Notes: generated by a model from the sequence alone, not told the origin. 64,000 nucleotides of DNA from Sambucus nigra (GCA_949130495.1 OX422221.1:148885405-148949404); one strand, 5' to 3'. Shown: positions 11,168 through 24,681, counted from the first letter of the stretch. Translations and numbers: made by a program.

Positions 11168-13310
11168 CTGTGGTCATTCCGGGATCATCCCCCCCCCCCC
11201 CCCCCCCGATTCTTTCGAGGGCAAGAGGGAGGATTAAGGTCCCGTTCCCCTCGCTATGTCAATGGGTGCTTCGGTCGTCATCAATTTTGGGGTTATGTAA
11301 AGAGATAGATTCGCCAACCTATTTTGCACAAAATAAGAAAAAGAACATGTCGCCACCTTGAGAGAGTGGTTTAAAAGATAAGATAATGCTTCCAAAATCA
11401 AAAGTTTGGAGGTTTGGGTGCTAAGTTACGGAATGGGAAGGTGTTAGGTACCTATCCCTTCCATTCAGTCTCTCATGAGCTCGTGTTACTGTTTTACTTA
11501 ATTTCTTTGTTAAGTGTGTGCGCGTGTATATATAAGAGGAGATAGAAATCGATCGACTCGTATCATGGAGGAGATGGAGTGAGGTCATCCATAGGAATGT
11601 TCCCAAAATAATAATTAGAAAATATGATGTGTGCACTTATTAAGATATTGATCATTATGATGCAACAATAATATGTGTTAGATAAGATGCAAGTATGAAT
11701 CACAAGTATGATTTATATAAGTAATCTATATAATAAGGAGTAGATGTTTTGCTACTACTCCATAAGATGATAAACTAATTAGCGGCTAGGATTGAGCCAT
11801 CAATGTAAGAATCCAAGGATTGAGATTATTTTGTTGCATTTTCCTCTTTTAACCTTTCATTTTTGGTTTCCCCCTCTTTTGCCTCACTACTATTTGGTTT
11901 CATCTCTTACTTTAATTCAAAAGAAGGGATAAATAAGTAATTTTACCCACATATTGTATCTCATCTTAATGCCCTCCTCTTTTGACCCCCTTTTTTTTCT
12001 CCCTCTTTCTCGGCTCATCTTTGGTTCCCGGTTATCCATCTCCATCATCAGGTAATGTTTTCATCTATTAATCTTTGAATATTAGGTTGTTGATTTAATC
12101 ATTGTTTACTAAATATCAATTGTGTTAGTGTGGTAATTAGCTTGAGTTATTTATTTTTCTGTTGTTCATTTGGGTTGTTTTAGCTCTAATTTTCTTTTTA
12201 GAGATCTAACATTTTTTGTCCTTTTGATTTCTAGGGGAGCTATTGATTTATGGAGTAGGTTTTTTAGATCTAGGTAAAGTCATTGACTTCTATTGTTTAG
12301 TCCTGATTATCTTAGCAATGTTTGAGTTCGCTTTCTTAAATGTAATTTTCTTCATGTTCTTTTTTTTCCTCAGATTCAACTCTATCGAAACCCCAGGTAT
12401 AGTTTACACCATGTACTCTCTTTATTTATGTATAAAGGTTTATTATATAAAAGTGTATTTTGGTAATATATCTTGCTTTTTTGTTGTTTTTATGCTCTAT
12501 GCAGATGGAAGATTGTATATTGTGGATGAAGTTCAATACATTTTGTGAATCCATGAATAAATTCAGGGTTAAGAGTTTTGTTACTTTACTTCAAGTGCTC
12601 TTCGGATTGTTGGAATATGGTACTATGTCTCATTTTCTTTTTTAAATCATTATAAATTTTGTAAAATTGTTTTGTATGTGTTGGATCTGTGTCGTGTTAC
12701 TTTAATAATGTTATATTCGGTTGCCCAATCAACCTCAGCGTCAAAATTTAGCGGATGTAGAATAAGGGTACATCTCCGAACTTTCTTTATCTTTTATTAT
12801 ATTTTGTGTGATTTTGGGATTTGGTGGTTCAAATCTGGTTTTGGAAATGTGTGTTTTTTGTTCTTATTTGTTGTTTATCGTTGAATTTACTATAAGTTCT
12901 TCTCTAATTTTTTGATGTCGAATCATAAATATTTAATTTATAGTTTTTTTGCTGGAGGTTTTACACTCTCTGTTAGTTGCTTCTTGTTTTAAATTCAAAC
13001 CATAACACCACCTGAGTTTCGAAGTGTTACTATTTTGTTGTTTTCTTTTGACTTTTTGCAGATCTTTGTAGGTTCATAGGTTTAATTATCGTATTTTTTT
13101 GGTGTTTTCTTTTGATATTTTGCAGATCTGTGAATGTGGTGACTTTCTAAGTTGCTTATGCACAATAGTTTAGTTTTTTTTGTTCTGCCTTGTTTTTGAG
13201 ATTTTTTGGTATTGTTTGCTGACCGTTTTCTTTCTTCTTTACTATAGTTGCAGTGTAGTTTACCACACTACTTTACTTCAACATCTTCTCATTCTGCCAT
13301 ACCTATACAG

Positions 13311-13381
13311 GAATTGATGAAATCTCATCTTTCATTGAAAACATAGGGAACAACTGGCTCAAGAAGCATGGTACACGATTG
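13311..13381 (+). other. Possible captured exon inside the Helitron
   Basis: A 71-bp segment is preceded by CTATACAG and followed by GTACTT, an AG/GT pair. One frame is open throughout and reads IDEISSFIENIGNNWLKKHG plus three residues. The flanks are T-rich, as in plant introns. The family is not recognised and chance is a real alternative. Confidence 0.25.
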
Positions 13382-16054
13382 GTACTTTATTTTGAAAATT
13401 TACACTTTCTCTCTTAAGTTAGCAATCTTCAAACACACAGTCTCTCCCAAACACACATGTTCTTCCAATTTTGATTTAATTTTATTGGTGTTATGTTTTC
13501 AGGTTTGTAGTTCATTCCTTTGTGGTTTTGACTGGTGGTAATTTTTTTAATAGTAGATACTCGTTACAATTAATTTTCTCATAAATGTCTCTCACGCTGA
13601 TTTGTTACTGTTGATAATGTACTGTCAAAAAGTTTACAATGATATATAATATGCAGGGTATTTGATATAGAATATACAGAGTTTTTATCTGTGTGGAAAG
13701 GAAAAATGTTCACTGCCGAGAAGGACATTGATTGTTGTGAAGCTAAATTTTTGTTTCATACTTTGTCATCTTTATCATAATTAATATTCCTTCCATTACG
13801 TGTTTAGCTCTTTTGGTTTGGTTGTCACGCTTTACCTTTATTTTGTTTGTGGTGCATATTCTATGGGTAGGGTCACGCATAAGGCCTAATTTGTTTGTGT
13901 CCGTATTTTAAATGACACAATTGTATTATTTTATCCAATCAAATACCCATGCGTAGAAATTTATCATCAATGTAATTGCACTATATTCTAGGCACACTTA
14001 AATGTCGTAATATTTACACATCAAGATACAATATCAGGCTTTAAATTTCTTTTGGTTTGGACATGTAATGGACATACCTAATAAATTTCGAGAGGCATTG
14101 CTAATATAAAGTAGTATAACATTTTTTTAATGTTAGATAGTGAACTGGAAAGTTATAAAAAGAATAAATATTATGCAGATTGGAAAATGTATCGACAAAT
14201 TGTATTCATGTTTTCTGTCAGAACATATGTGTATCAGTGTGGGTTAAGAATGTATAAGCAGTAGCAGTCGTACGTTGATTTTCAATTGTATATAGAACTG
14301 AATCCCAACTTCAACTTCCACATAATGTCTGTAATATGACGGATTGTACATTTCTTTATCGCTCTCCCCTGTACTCCATATTGCATCCGTACATTTATGA
14401 GCGATCGAGAAGATCCTGACCCGAATTTATCACCACATTATGTTAACCAAGTGGTAGGATTATTTGATTTCTGAGTTTGAGAACAAACAGTCACGCCCCA
14501 TCATGATTTGAATGAAACAAACGATGCGAGCATTGTGGCTTCAGGATCAATTATAACCCTCTCTCTCTGCGGCATCTTCTTCATTCAACTTCTTAACCTC
14601 AGCATTATAGTAGTCAATTTACAACCTTCTGTGCTGCTATATTCTTATTTCTCTCATTCTTTATTGCATGATTGGGACTGATTGAAACTCCATCATTCTT
14701 TATTACATGATTGGGACTTTGTTATTCTTTATTGCATGATTGTGACTTTGTCATTCTTTATTTATATTTCTTATATACTTTTGATTGTGATTTGGTGCTA
14801 ATTGAATGATTGGGACTGATTTCGATGGAATATTTACGTGTTTAGTTTGTGCCCAATATATGATCGGATTGCTTACGAAGTATGTTCATTTTTTGGTTAT
14901 TTTTATTTTTGTATTCTCTTAATCAATTTGTGATTCTTTAGTATTTTCCATTTGATTTTCTTGGTCATAAATGGAGAATAATGTGAATACTACATGTTGG
15001 TATACATAAGTCATTTGGTGTTATGGTCAGTTCGTATATAGTCTTAGTTTTTCATCCAAAATAAGATATTGTTTGAATATATTGCTTGGGATCTCCCAGC
15101 TTATAACCTTGCACTAAATTCAATAACCTTACAAATATAATGTATAACCTTACAAATGTATTTTTTGGCAATATTGTTGCCCATTGTATTTATACATTTT
15201 TAATTGTATATTTGTGTGTTTGAAATTGTATAGGGAGATTACCAATGGACCTCCAAAATAGGTGTTCATTAGTTGGTGGGGGCTTAGTTTTAGTTTTGAA
15301 CTTATAACAGCCTGTACTTGACGAGAGCATGTCTTATCCTTGGCTCGAGGTATGCAAAATGGCATTGAGTTCATTTAATATGGTTGACGTTTGTTCAGTA
15401 TAATTTCCAATATTGTTGTTTAAACGTTTTTCACATTTATCATTGTTGTGGTTGTCAAACCATCTTATAGGTTCGGATCCATAATTTTTTCTTCAACTTT
15501 ATCACATGGACTCAATAAAAAAATAAATTAGTTGATCATTATTCTCACTTTGTGCAGATATGGTGCAGATGTATATTTTCATGTACACGAGCCGTACCTT
15601 GGGCACAAAACTTGACAAGATGCATACACGTGGGGAATTATTTAGGCCCAACACTTAACATACTACAGACACACAAGGTGTGCCTTTGACCCAACACTGA
15701 ACATTACCCGACATGCTCTGTATATAAAATTAGGCACTAGGTTTTTAGTGATTTTTTGTGTGATTCAACGAAGTATAATTAGATTTTAATTCCACTTTAG
15801 CCTGGATACATTATATTGTAGGATTTTTCTCTTTTGAGGTCAAAACCTATAGAGATGTGAGTAATTTTGAAGTGGAGTGACATTTTTCATTCTTAAACTT
15901 TTTACTACTAATTATTTATATTAATTCCATTTTCTTAAAGGGGTTTTAAAGAAAATTTTCATTTGCAGATGTTGCTGACATTTTTTTTCATCTAAACTCA
16001 TAATTTAAAGCAAGAGAATATTTGGCAAAGCCTTTTACCAGGAGTTGAATTAGT

Positions 16055-16512
16055 TTTTTTACCCGGACTAGATCCAAGTTGAGGTTAACGAATCCAGTTG
16101 CTGAGATTTTTATTCTTTTTGTGAATACGTTGCCTAACTGCAATAACATCTCACATATAGCTATTACACATTCACATTTGTTTCAAGGTTTGTTTTTGTG
16201 ATTACATTGGCTAAAATTTATTTAACCGTATTTTTGTAGTTCTACTTCAAGTTGTATGCTCACACTAGGATGCGGGAACTTGAACATATGTTCTACTTCA
16301 GCTTCAAAAATGGGTTTAACAACGTTTTATCTCAACATTTTATTTATCTATTATCTTCATTTCTAAAATCATTTTTTAAAACAGTGTTTCCAATGACGAA
16401 TATATGATGTGATCCAGCTGGAGGTAAAAACAGGGTTCCGTGACAGATCCAACTAGAGGTTAACGAATCCAGTTGCTAATATTTTTGTCATTTTTGTGAA
16501 TCTGTTGCAGAG
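16055..16512 (+). repeat. Short direct repeat inside the Helitron
   Basis: About 65 bp at 16055-16122 and 16447-16512 share GATCCAA..., GAGGTTAACGAATCCAGTTG and a following ATTTTTnTCnTTTTTGTGAAT. They look like two copies of one local duplication. Confidence 0.55.
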
Positions 16513-17231
16513 ATCCAATTTTTAGTGATGTATACTATATGCATATGGCATGTTATGCAAGAAAGCATATGCGTGTGGAAAATAAACTGGAAAATTTATC
16601 ATAAATGGATCCGAGACAAATTCTACCTCATCATCCTCGAATTCGGACAATCAAAACATTAATAGGAGGCACAACTACAACGTCCCATCTTCACATTCAT
16701 ATGCCAACTTTGATGCTTCAGATTGCGATGAATAAATTGAGATGGAAGATCCTCCTAAGGGCCCTACTGATGCAAGATAAATTGATATATTGTCACCCAC
16801 AAGTCATGGCTCTCCTATGTATTGTACGCACAAGAACGTTTCCCCATATTATCAGTATATATTTGATATCATTATCACAAGATCTGAAGTGCATCAAATT
16901 TTTATTCGAGTGATTGTATATATGTAAAATATGAAGCTCCGTAAGGAAGCAGACACTGTTATCCACGATGATGATATTGTTTCTTGAATGTATTGCTCAC
17001 TTCATCTCTCATATGTTTAATTTTCTAATTTTTACATAGATAATTTAAGGTGTCTTGATTTGATGAATCTATAGTTTTTCTTCAGTCATTGATTGTAATG
17101 ATTGAATATATGCAGATGGTTGAATGTAGGATTTGATATTCAACGTGTAATAGTACGTTGGAAACCATTCTTATAATCTTAGCAGGATCAAAGAATATGC
17201 AAGGTTAAGTGCGATGTTCAGCACCTAAGAT

Positions 17232-17469
17232 GAATTCCGTATTACAGATATCTTTGATTTTCTCTTTGGCCCTCAAGATAAGTTCCTCAACCCGCGTCAA
17301 CACCGGTTTACAGACAATAAATCCAATCCACCAATGATTACCGTGAATTTCTATCCTTTATTTGGCAAACCCAATAGTGGTTCTCACAAGGGATTATACA
17401 CCCGTCCTTTATGTCCTTTCTCAGTCTCTCTGCCACGAATTTGGAGATTGGGAAGCTTTTTTATTTGAC
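17232..17469 (+). other. Open frame without ATG inside the Helitron, unknown
   Basis: About 78 codons without a stop, richer in GC than the surroundings, containing ITDIFDFLFGPQDKFLNP and ending near RIWRLGSFFI. A TAA lies a few codons upstream. I do not recognise it; it may be part of a captured exon or chance. Confidence 0.2.
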
Positions 17470-20310
17470 AAAACCAATAGTGACTCTCCATACATAAGGG
17501 TCAAACATGTTTAGCTGGTAGATAAGGATCCAAGAAGGGAAGTTGTGATGCATATTACAAATTTCAGTGCATACTACAAATTTTGGTGCATCAAGATCCT
17601 ACTGATGGGGAGATTCAAGAATGACTTATATATTTTTTTCACTCTCAAATGGAATGTTTAGCTCAGATCAAAGCCATTTCTACTAAGTTGCATTGAAAGT
17701 CTTCTTTCAGTCCCCGATTTATCAACAACACTGAACTCACTCGGCTCTTGGATTCTTCCATGAACTCAAGATCATGTACTTTTTCATATTTGGCTTAGTA
17801 GATTAGGACATCCATCTGCTAAGATTGAACAAACTGTTCTTAATAAGTGTATTCTTTTGTCTCAAATGCAATAAAATTGAATTTGATTTTTTTTTTAAAA
17901 GTACTTGCATGTGTAAGTAAAGTTGATAAGTTTTAGTATTAACTATAAATATTGTAGTACCGGTTCATTTATCATTTATACAAATTGGTTTTAATATAAT
18001 GGTGGATTATTTTTTAGTTGCTGATATGTAGTTTGTCACTACTTCGTTATATTATCTTAAATTTATAGTATTAAGATATAGTGTTTGGAGTTTCTAATTT
18101 GGTACTTATTACTTGGTTTCATTTGTATAACAAATTGATGTGTTCATGTCTATGTAAAGTCGACATCTTTTGAATAATTTATCGTTAATCTTATGAGCAA
18201 ACATGATATGACACTTTAGTCTTTCACGTAATTCCTAAATGGGTATTTGAAACATGGTATGCCAATTTACGTTTATGGTTGAAATATTATTTTTTCACTT
18301 TCCTAAAACATGTTTTTTGGCATGATTTTTTCAAAGTTTTATAAGAACTCTTGCAACATTTCCCCAACTAGGTAATGATCATATATTTGTCCAATTCTAT
18401 AGGCGTGCACACTGATATATCTCAAGGTCACATTGATGTCTTCAATATGCTACTAGATGATGATTTAAAACTCGATAAGACAAGCCGTAACAATGGTAAG
18501 ATGGGATATTAATAAAATAACAATTTGTTTTGTTGGGGAACGAAATTTTTGTCATTGTACAATTATGCACATTGGAAATTTTACCCGTTTTATGATTATG
18601 TACTTTGGAAAGTTTTTCCGTGCCTTCACGCACCGGCATTCCGCTAGCATATTGATAAAATATGAAAAAGAGGAAAATATCAAAATAGGACTTGAGTTCG
18701 GGTTTTAGCACGAAATTCCTACATAGCCTATAAAGGCATCAAAGTCCACGCCGTTCGCATGTGGCACCAGGGTGGGGTTTATACCATAATTTCAAATAGG
18801 ATTTTATTATGTGTGCATAAGAAAAAGGTGTTTTTAGTTTTGAGAGAGTGTGGTGAATAATCCCATCGAAATTTATGGGTGAAACCCTTTTTTTCTTGTT
18901 TTGTTTTTTACATAAAATATATTATGTACAATATAACTAATAAACAATTGAAGATTAATATATGTATGATCTAAAGTAAAAGCTAAATTAATAATTCATA
19001 TAACTAATGCGAAATAAAGAAAGAGAAGAATGTTCGGATATTCTTTGGAGACTTGGATATTGATCTTGATTGATGATGAGCTTCCTTTAAAGTTAATGAA
19101 TAATGTAAGAGGATTTTTACTAAATTGGTCGTAAAAGTGATGGGAATGAAAGGTGGAGAAAGGTTTCAAAGAAGGAAACCTCGCTGACTTAAGAAGAATG
19201 TTAATGAGATCACTGGAGTTGATGCTTCTGAGGTGCCTTTTGAAGTGAGCTCAGGCTCTCCTTATATAGGGTGAGGGACTTCTGATCAGCATTGTCCTTG
19301 TCCTTCCTATCGACAGGTAACCCTAGACACACTACCGATAGGCAGGGAAATGTACCTGCTAATTGACAGTCTCATATAACTTTTTTGGAAAAATAGTCAT
19401 AAAATGCAATCCATAAGTCCAAATCACAGATGGGTAATACCATTAGAAAGTTAATTCAAAGTCCTTTAAGAATCATTTGGCCACTCTTGGGTTCGGAGCT
19501 GACTTGGGATCAAAAGGGGCTCAGAAGCACCCATCAATCCTTTGGATAGAAGATCAGACGATGATGATGGATCGTTCGTCCAAACCGTAAGTCTGAATCG
19601 TGCATGGGGTGGAATGGTGGAAAGTTTTTACGAGGTGCTTCGATGTTCAAAAGATCTTCATTCGGTTTGGACAATTGACTTTTCTCCCCCAGAACGTTCA
19701 GTGACCTTTCGCAGTAAAACGGATCGTTCTTCTATACCATAAGTCTAATTCGTGCATGGGATGAACTATTGGAAAGGTTATTGATTCCCTTAGAAGATTT
19801 ATTCAGTCTCATTCAAGCTGAAGAGTTGAATTTTGTCAAACAGAACCTGGGTTCCCGATGGCCTCCAGATTAGTTTTTGGGGGAAAAATAAGTCGTTCGT
19901 CCGACGGTTATGCCATTTTTCGCACGAGGAGGACCGTTGAAAAGGGGTTTCAGTTCCCTTGGGAGATTGATAGAGATTTTTCTTTTTATGATGAAGTTAT
20001 TTAGCATAAAATCAGGGACTGGGAGCACCCGGTGGTCACCAAATCGATTTTCGGTTGTAAAATGGTATGTTCACCCAAATCCTTATGAAAATTCGTGCAC
20101 GGGGCATACCGTTTGAAAGGGATTCAGACCCCTTTGAAAATTTATTGTTCTTTCGTTCTGATGATGGAGTTTATTGGGGTCAAATGGGGATCGGGAGCGC
20201 CTGATGGCCTCTAGATCGGTACTCCGAGTATGACCTAGGGTTTGAAGTGAATGGTGAGGTGCTAGGGACCTAAGGGGAGACTTAGGGAGTCCTATAATGT
20301 GGTATCTGCA

Positions 20311-21751
20311 ATTATTATCTTCAAGAGGTAGGGGTTCTCTACTCCATTTTCATGTGTAAAGAAAAATCATGCTATATATATATATATATATATATGTCTT
20401 ATTCACATGATTACATAGGCTTATTATCACTATTTATGAACTTATGAGGAGGAATATGTGATAAAAACGAATGGATACTAAAGATTGAAAGAAGGTTAAA
20501 TTTCTAAATGTTTAAGATAATTATTTCTTGTACAAATCATGAGAAACTTGTTGAAGAAATAATTGGATACATATGTGGGTTTTATGGGTATTAAACCTTA
20601 CATTCATGAACATACACTCACGTAGTTGGGAAAAATGGGTTAAGTATGTTGAAAATGTATTAAAATGAGATGTTTAAATGGTAAAATGGATAATTTTACA
20701 TATTTAATTAGATAAAATGAAGCGATTTATGTGAAGAAAGTCTTTCAAAAACATGAAATATAGGACAAATGTGAAACTAGTAAAGTGTTTGGGGCAAAAG
20801 TGTGAAATGATGAAAAAGGCATAGATAAAGAAATAAGGTAGAAGATGCAAAGTAAAAAGTTCAAAATATAAGTCCTGAAATGAAAAAAGTATTGTTTTAG
20901 TACAAAAGTGTCATTTTATGTGAAAATCGGACTTTTGAATAAATTCTCCACATTAAAGGACCCTAATGAAAGAGTTGGATTTTATGTGGTGAAAAATCAT
21001 GTTTTAAAAATTAAATATGAAGAGAATAATTTTTGCCAAAGTATATAAAATACAAGTTTCTAGGGCACATGAATCGTTAAAAGAACACTAATGTGTATAA
21101 AATGGGCATTTTAACTCAAATGTTGAGCTTCATAATAAAGGGTACGTAAATTTGTTTTCAAAAGATGAAATACAGAGTTAAAGGTGAAATAAAAATGGAA
21201 TTTAGATAAATTGTGATCTTGGAAATAAAATGTGTTGGGACTTGTCTTGTTCCATGTATTTGGCCTCATCGATAGGTAAAAAAAGAAGGTAACATGATTA
21301 AAAAGGGATAGCAAGAAAGGAAAAAATGTTACAAAGATGTAATAAGTAAAAGACACTCAAAGATAACCAAAAAATTTGAGGCCTTGGAGCCCTTGGACAT
21401 GGCTCAATGCTTAAACCCAACAACACTGGTCATGATCATATTGTGCCGTGGTGGTAGTCGATGAAAGTCCGTATAACAATCATGGATTGGTACCCCCAAT
21501 TAATCAAGTAATAAGATGATTTTGAGTACGACTCTCATTAATGTAAATGAAAGTTTAAGAAACAACTTAGAAAATATGAAAGTACATTAATGGTTAAATT
21601 AACGGGATATGGGTATTATAAAAAGAAAGTTCAAGTGTGAGTGAGTTCATCGCCCGGGTTACATGCTCATACGGTCAATTGTGTGGTTATAGTAAAACTT
21701 GCATGAGAACAATTAATCAAATAAAGGATGATTTCATAATTATAAAAATAC

Positions 21752-21823
<72 letters not shown>

Positions 21824-22290
21824 TGTACTTAATATTCTTCTAGTAATTCTCCTACTGGGCGCACGTTCATACCCTTCCATTTGCCAAACCCCAGGTACTT
21901 CAGCTAGAGGAAATAAAAAGGATAACGGGAAAGGAAAGGTGAGTTATCCATGCAATTAGAGGTCTGTCACTATTCATTTTAATTATGAAATTTAATTTCA
22001 AATAATCATTTTTTCATTTGACCTTGATGAAAGTACTTAATCGGGAATGTAAGAATTCACGAATGTATGAATTCCACTTCAGTTCCTATTTATTCCATTG
22101 AAATTGAAAAATCTTTTATTCAAGTGTTCTTATAAATGTCACATTCTAGACATTGTTTCATTAATTCGATTAAGTAAATTTAACGTTACAAGAGAATAAA
22201 GGGAATATTTATTTTAAAAGAGGATTTTCTGAAATTAAATCAAAGTATAAAAATATTTTTTGTATTTAAACTTGAAATTGGGGCATCACA
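20311..22290 (+). repeat. 5' LTR (truncated) of the LARD-like element
   Basis: Aligns with the 3' LTR from about 25391 to 27491: both start near TTTCAAGAGGTAG/CTTCAAGAGGTAGG and end GGGGCRTCACA. Shared phrases include CCATTTRCC with CCCAGGTACTTCAGCTAGAGG near 21890 and 27090. An (AT)n stretch lies at 21753-21820. Confidence 0.75.
21753..21820. repeat. (AT)n microsatellite
   Basis: About 34 AT dinucleotides with one interruption, inside the 5' LTR. The homologous position of the 3' LTR (about 27000) has only a short AT-rich stretch, so it expanded after insertion. Confidence 0.9.
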
Positions 22291-22293
22291 ACT

Positions 22294-22305
22294 TGGTATC
22301 AAAGC
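22294..22305 (+). promoter_or_regulatory. Primer binding site (tRNA-iMet type)
   Basis: TGGTATCAAAGC, three bases after the LTR end, differs by one base from the usual TGGTATCAGAGC. This primer is common in chromovirus gypsy and in copia elements and differs from the sites of the Tat and Ogre-like elements nearby. Confidence 0.8.
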
Positions 22306-24670
22306 ATATGTTACATGCATGTCAGAGTGTGCACTTGTATTTCACTTTGATATAAAGGTAAATCGTTATCCTCGATCTATGTTAAGGTATTAGTTCATTT
22401 TGGATACGCTGAGCGTAAGTGTAAAAGTTGGTTATTAGAACAATATTTAAACCTTCAATGTTCAGTTTTGAGTTTGAAACATAATCCATAAAGTGAATTT
22501 GGATTTTACAATTGTTTATGTACACGAGGGAGGCATCAAGATGATGACGTTTCTCACATTAAGTAATAACATGTTATGGTTACGGAATGTCATGCCACCA
22601 ATGGCCTTACATGAGATAAATAATGGTATTAAATAATTTAGTGTCAAGGAGGTGTGACACGATTGAACAATTGAGATGGACATTTGGTTCATGTAGGGAT
22701 CTAACACGACAAGTTTTTTAGTTTAAACATAAATTTGAATAGTTAATAAAGTATACCGTAGGGTACAAATCTTCATAATCCGAATGTGCATAAGTATATG
22801 ACTAAAGAAAAAGAATATAAGTTGTCTCTAGTTGTTATGACATGTAGGGCATGTCGGGATGTGAAGACACTCCTTTTAAATCATAACAAGTATCGTAAAA
22901 TATTGGCCTTCTCCGTTATGAAAAATGATTGAGTTTCATTGGAGACTAGTGGTGTCTGATTGCACAAAAAAATTAATTGGTGTTTCAAAGTATATCTTTG
23001 GTGTTTTGTCCTTTTCAAAAGAAAATTTTCATTCTTGATGGAAGCGTAATGAATAATTTAATTTAATATCAAGTATACCCCATTGTAGAGGGTTAAACAT
23101 ACCAAAACAAGGTACACATTACCTTATGGAAAAAATATGAATATTTTAAGATGAAATAAATGATTTATAGTAAGGACTAAGTGAAAAAAATTGTGTCAAA
23201 TACTTATGGAAAGGCGTTGGAAAATTGTAGTCATCAAAGGGCAGTTTCATTGATTTATGGGTAGTAGAGTTCTAAATCATTAACAAACTTAAGGGTGGAG
23301 TGACCTCGAAGGTTTGGGTGACAAACTTGGATTAAGGACTTGTGTTCATGTTCTGGTGATTAATTTCACAAGGTATAAAATGCTGGTGAATGCATCTTAG
23401 CATGTAGCCATGACAAGGTAAAAATGAGAGCAACCTTATGGAAATAGTATCCTAAGTAGTTTAAGTGTATCCCAAAGTAGTTAAGGTCAATAATGGTTCT
23501 TAATGGGCAAGTATTAATGGTATTTTAGGATAACGATTGTATGTTTGATTATGAAATCTTGCAAGTCGAGAGTTAAGATATGAAATACTCCTAGGATCTA
23601 GTGGATAATTATTAGCATTCGTTTGATTTTGTAACATACCATACTCATTAATGATAAATGTATGAAATATAAGGAGGAAACATCGCAGTTTTCTTCTAAA
23701 CCTTGTCATGTCACCGTTCTACTTAGGACAATAGTATATGTTTAGGATCTCTATCCGATTAGGAAATAACTCGATTAGAAGCAAGGGATTTTAATATCAA
23801 AGTTATATATCGATGTACGTACGAAGTTACACAATAGATTAATGCTATGATCAATAGTCTTTATGTCACATTTTTAAATATTTCATAGGATTGTGTTGAG
23901 ACTATAGCAATAATGAAAATGTTGGCCTAGTGTTAATTATGGGATGGTTTGTGAATATCTATACCTTAAATCTTCTTAATATGTCCATAGTGATAAGTTA
24001 TAGAAGTATTAAAATTCTTAAGGTGTTTAAAGATAATAAATTTCCATTACACGTGGTTTATTAATTGACTTGGACTTAATGATCTTCAATGTCTAGGTCG
24101 GTGATACTATAATTGACTTCTCTTAAAGTATAAAGTGTTTGATCAATGACGATTTATTATTCGCACTAAACGATAAGTTTTCATCTTAGTGGGGAAAACA
24201 AAACATCATGAGATATAAATTGGGATAAATATTGATCATGTAGATTGATACTTAGAGTTTGGAAACTAATAGTAGGCCTTGATGATTATTTAATTCCTTG
24301 ACATGAGAAGTTGTCATGGGTGATATCAACACGTAGTTATTACATAGTGATATGCCATCGTGATGTAGGCAATTATTTGCCTATGTTTAAATTCAGGTAG
24401 AGTCGAGGACTTAGTATATTTAACTATATAAGACTTTGGTGATAAGATCCTCTCAAGAGTCTATTAGACTTTTTGGTGAAATACAATGAGTAAAGGGATT
24501 TTGAGAAAGTGAAAGCAACTGTAATGTTGTGGATCAATGAGTAGATTTATGAGTCACAATGAGAAATTAGAAAAAAAAACTTATTTCACAGTGACACTAT
24601 ATATGATAAATGTTGAACCAAGAAAGTATATTATGGTCATATGGATAAATTGTACTTCTAGTCATAGGAT
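22306..24670 (+). other. Internal region of the LARD-like element, no coding seen
   Basis: AT-rich. All ORFs are short and none shows gag, RT, RNase H or integrase motifs on either strand. Nothing else was identified. Confidence 0.55.
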
Positions 24671-24681
24671 TGAAAAGGGTT
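24671..24681 (+). promoter_or_regulatory. Polypurine tract of the LARD-like element
   Basis: TGAAAAGGGTT lies directly before the LTR start TGTCCTAATGACCC. Confidence 0.5.

Larger units (their letters stand above)
11725..18647 (+). mobile_element. Helitron, non-autonomous or decayed, 6.9 kb
   Basis: The 5' end is TCTATATAATAAGGAG, preceded by A, with a subterminal inverted repeat GGAGTAG/CTACTCC at 11737-11761. The 3' end is a hairpin, CCGTGC (18618-18623) with GCACCGG (18630-18636), then seven bases and CTAG at 18644-18647. These are the TC start and hairpin-CTRR end expected of plant Helitrons. Both junctions fall where the element 1 LTR loses and regains alignment with the element 2 LTR. 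The base after CTAG is C, not the usual T, which may be mutation or a boundary error. No Rep/helicase protein is visible. The interior is AT-rich with gene-like pieces (T-rich leader, possible introns), suggesting captured host DNA, source unknown. Confidence 0.65.
11169..20310 (-). repeat. 5' LTR of Ogre-like element 1, split by a Helitron
   Basis: On the minus strand it starts TGCAGATACC at 20310 and ends GACCACA at 11169. Without the insert at 11725-18647 it is about 2.2 kb and aligns with the element 2 LTR: 11169-11724 corresponds to about 4935-5480, and 18648-20310 to about 5490-7019. A run of 19 C at 11189-11207 replaces a short CCCC in the other copy. Element 1 itself is inserted in the 5' LTR of the gypsy element to its right (20311 onward aligns with about 25391 onward). 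Confidence 0.7.

Noticed and set aside
16605..16913. 102-residue ORF inside the Helitron as a gene
   Set aside because: Composition is not protein-like. Another frame is rich in Ser and Asn but stops soon, so neither can be supported.
11725..18647. An ordinary host gene with many small exons
   Set aside because: T-rich intron-like DNA is present, but no continuous set of exons could be read, and the segment is bounded by Helitron ends inside an LTR.
4935..20310. LTR-gag-LTR element (TR-GAG type) bounded by the two Ogre-like LTRs
   Set aside because: The LTR at 7019-4935 is followed by its own primer site and leader, no polypurine tract precedes it, and the coding sequence before it is cut in mid-gene. 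Nesting explains this better.
21637..21843. ORF with alternating Tyr and Ile
   Set aside because: Caused by the (AT)n repeat; the same holds for 35213-35401.
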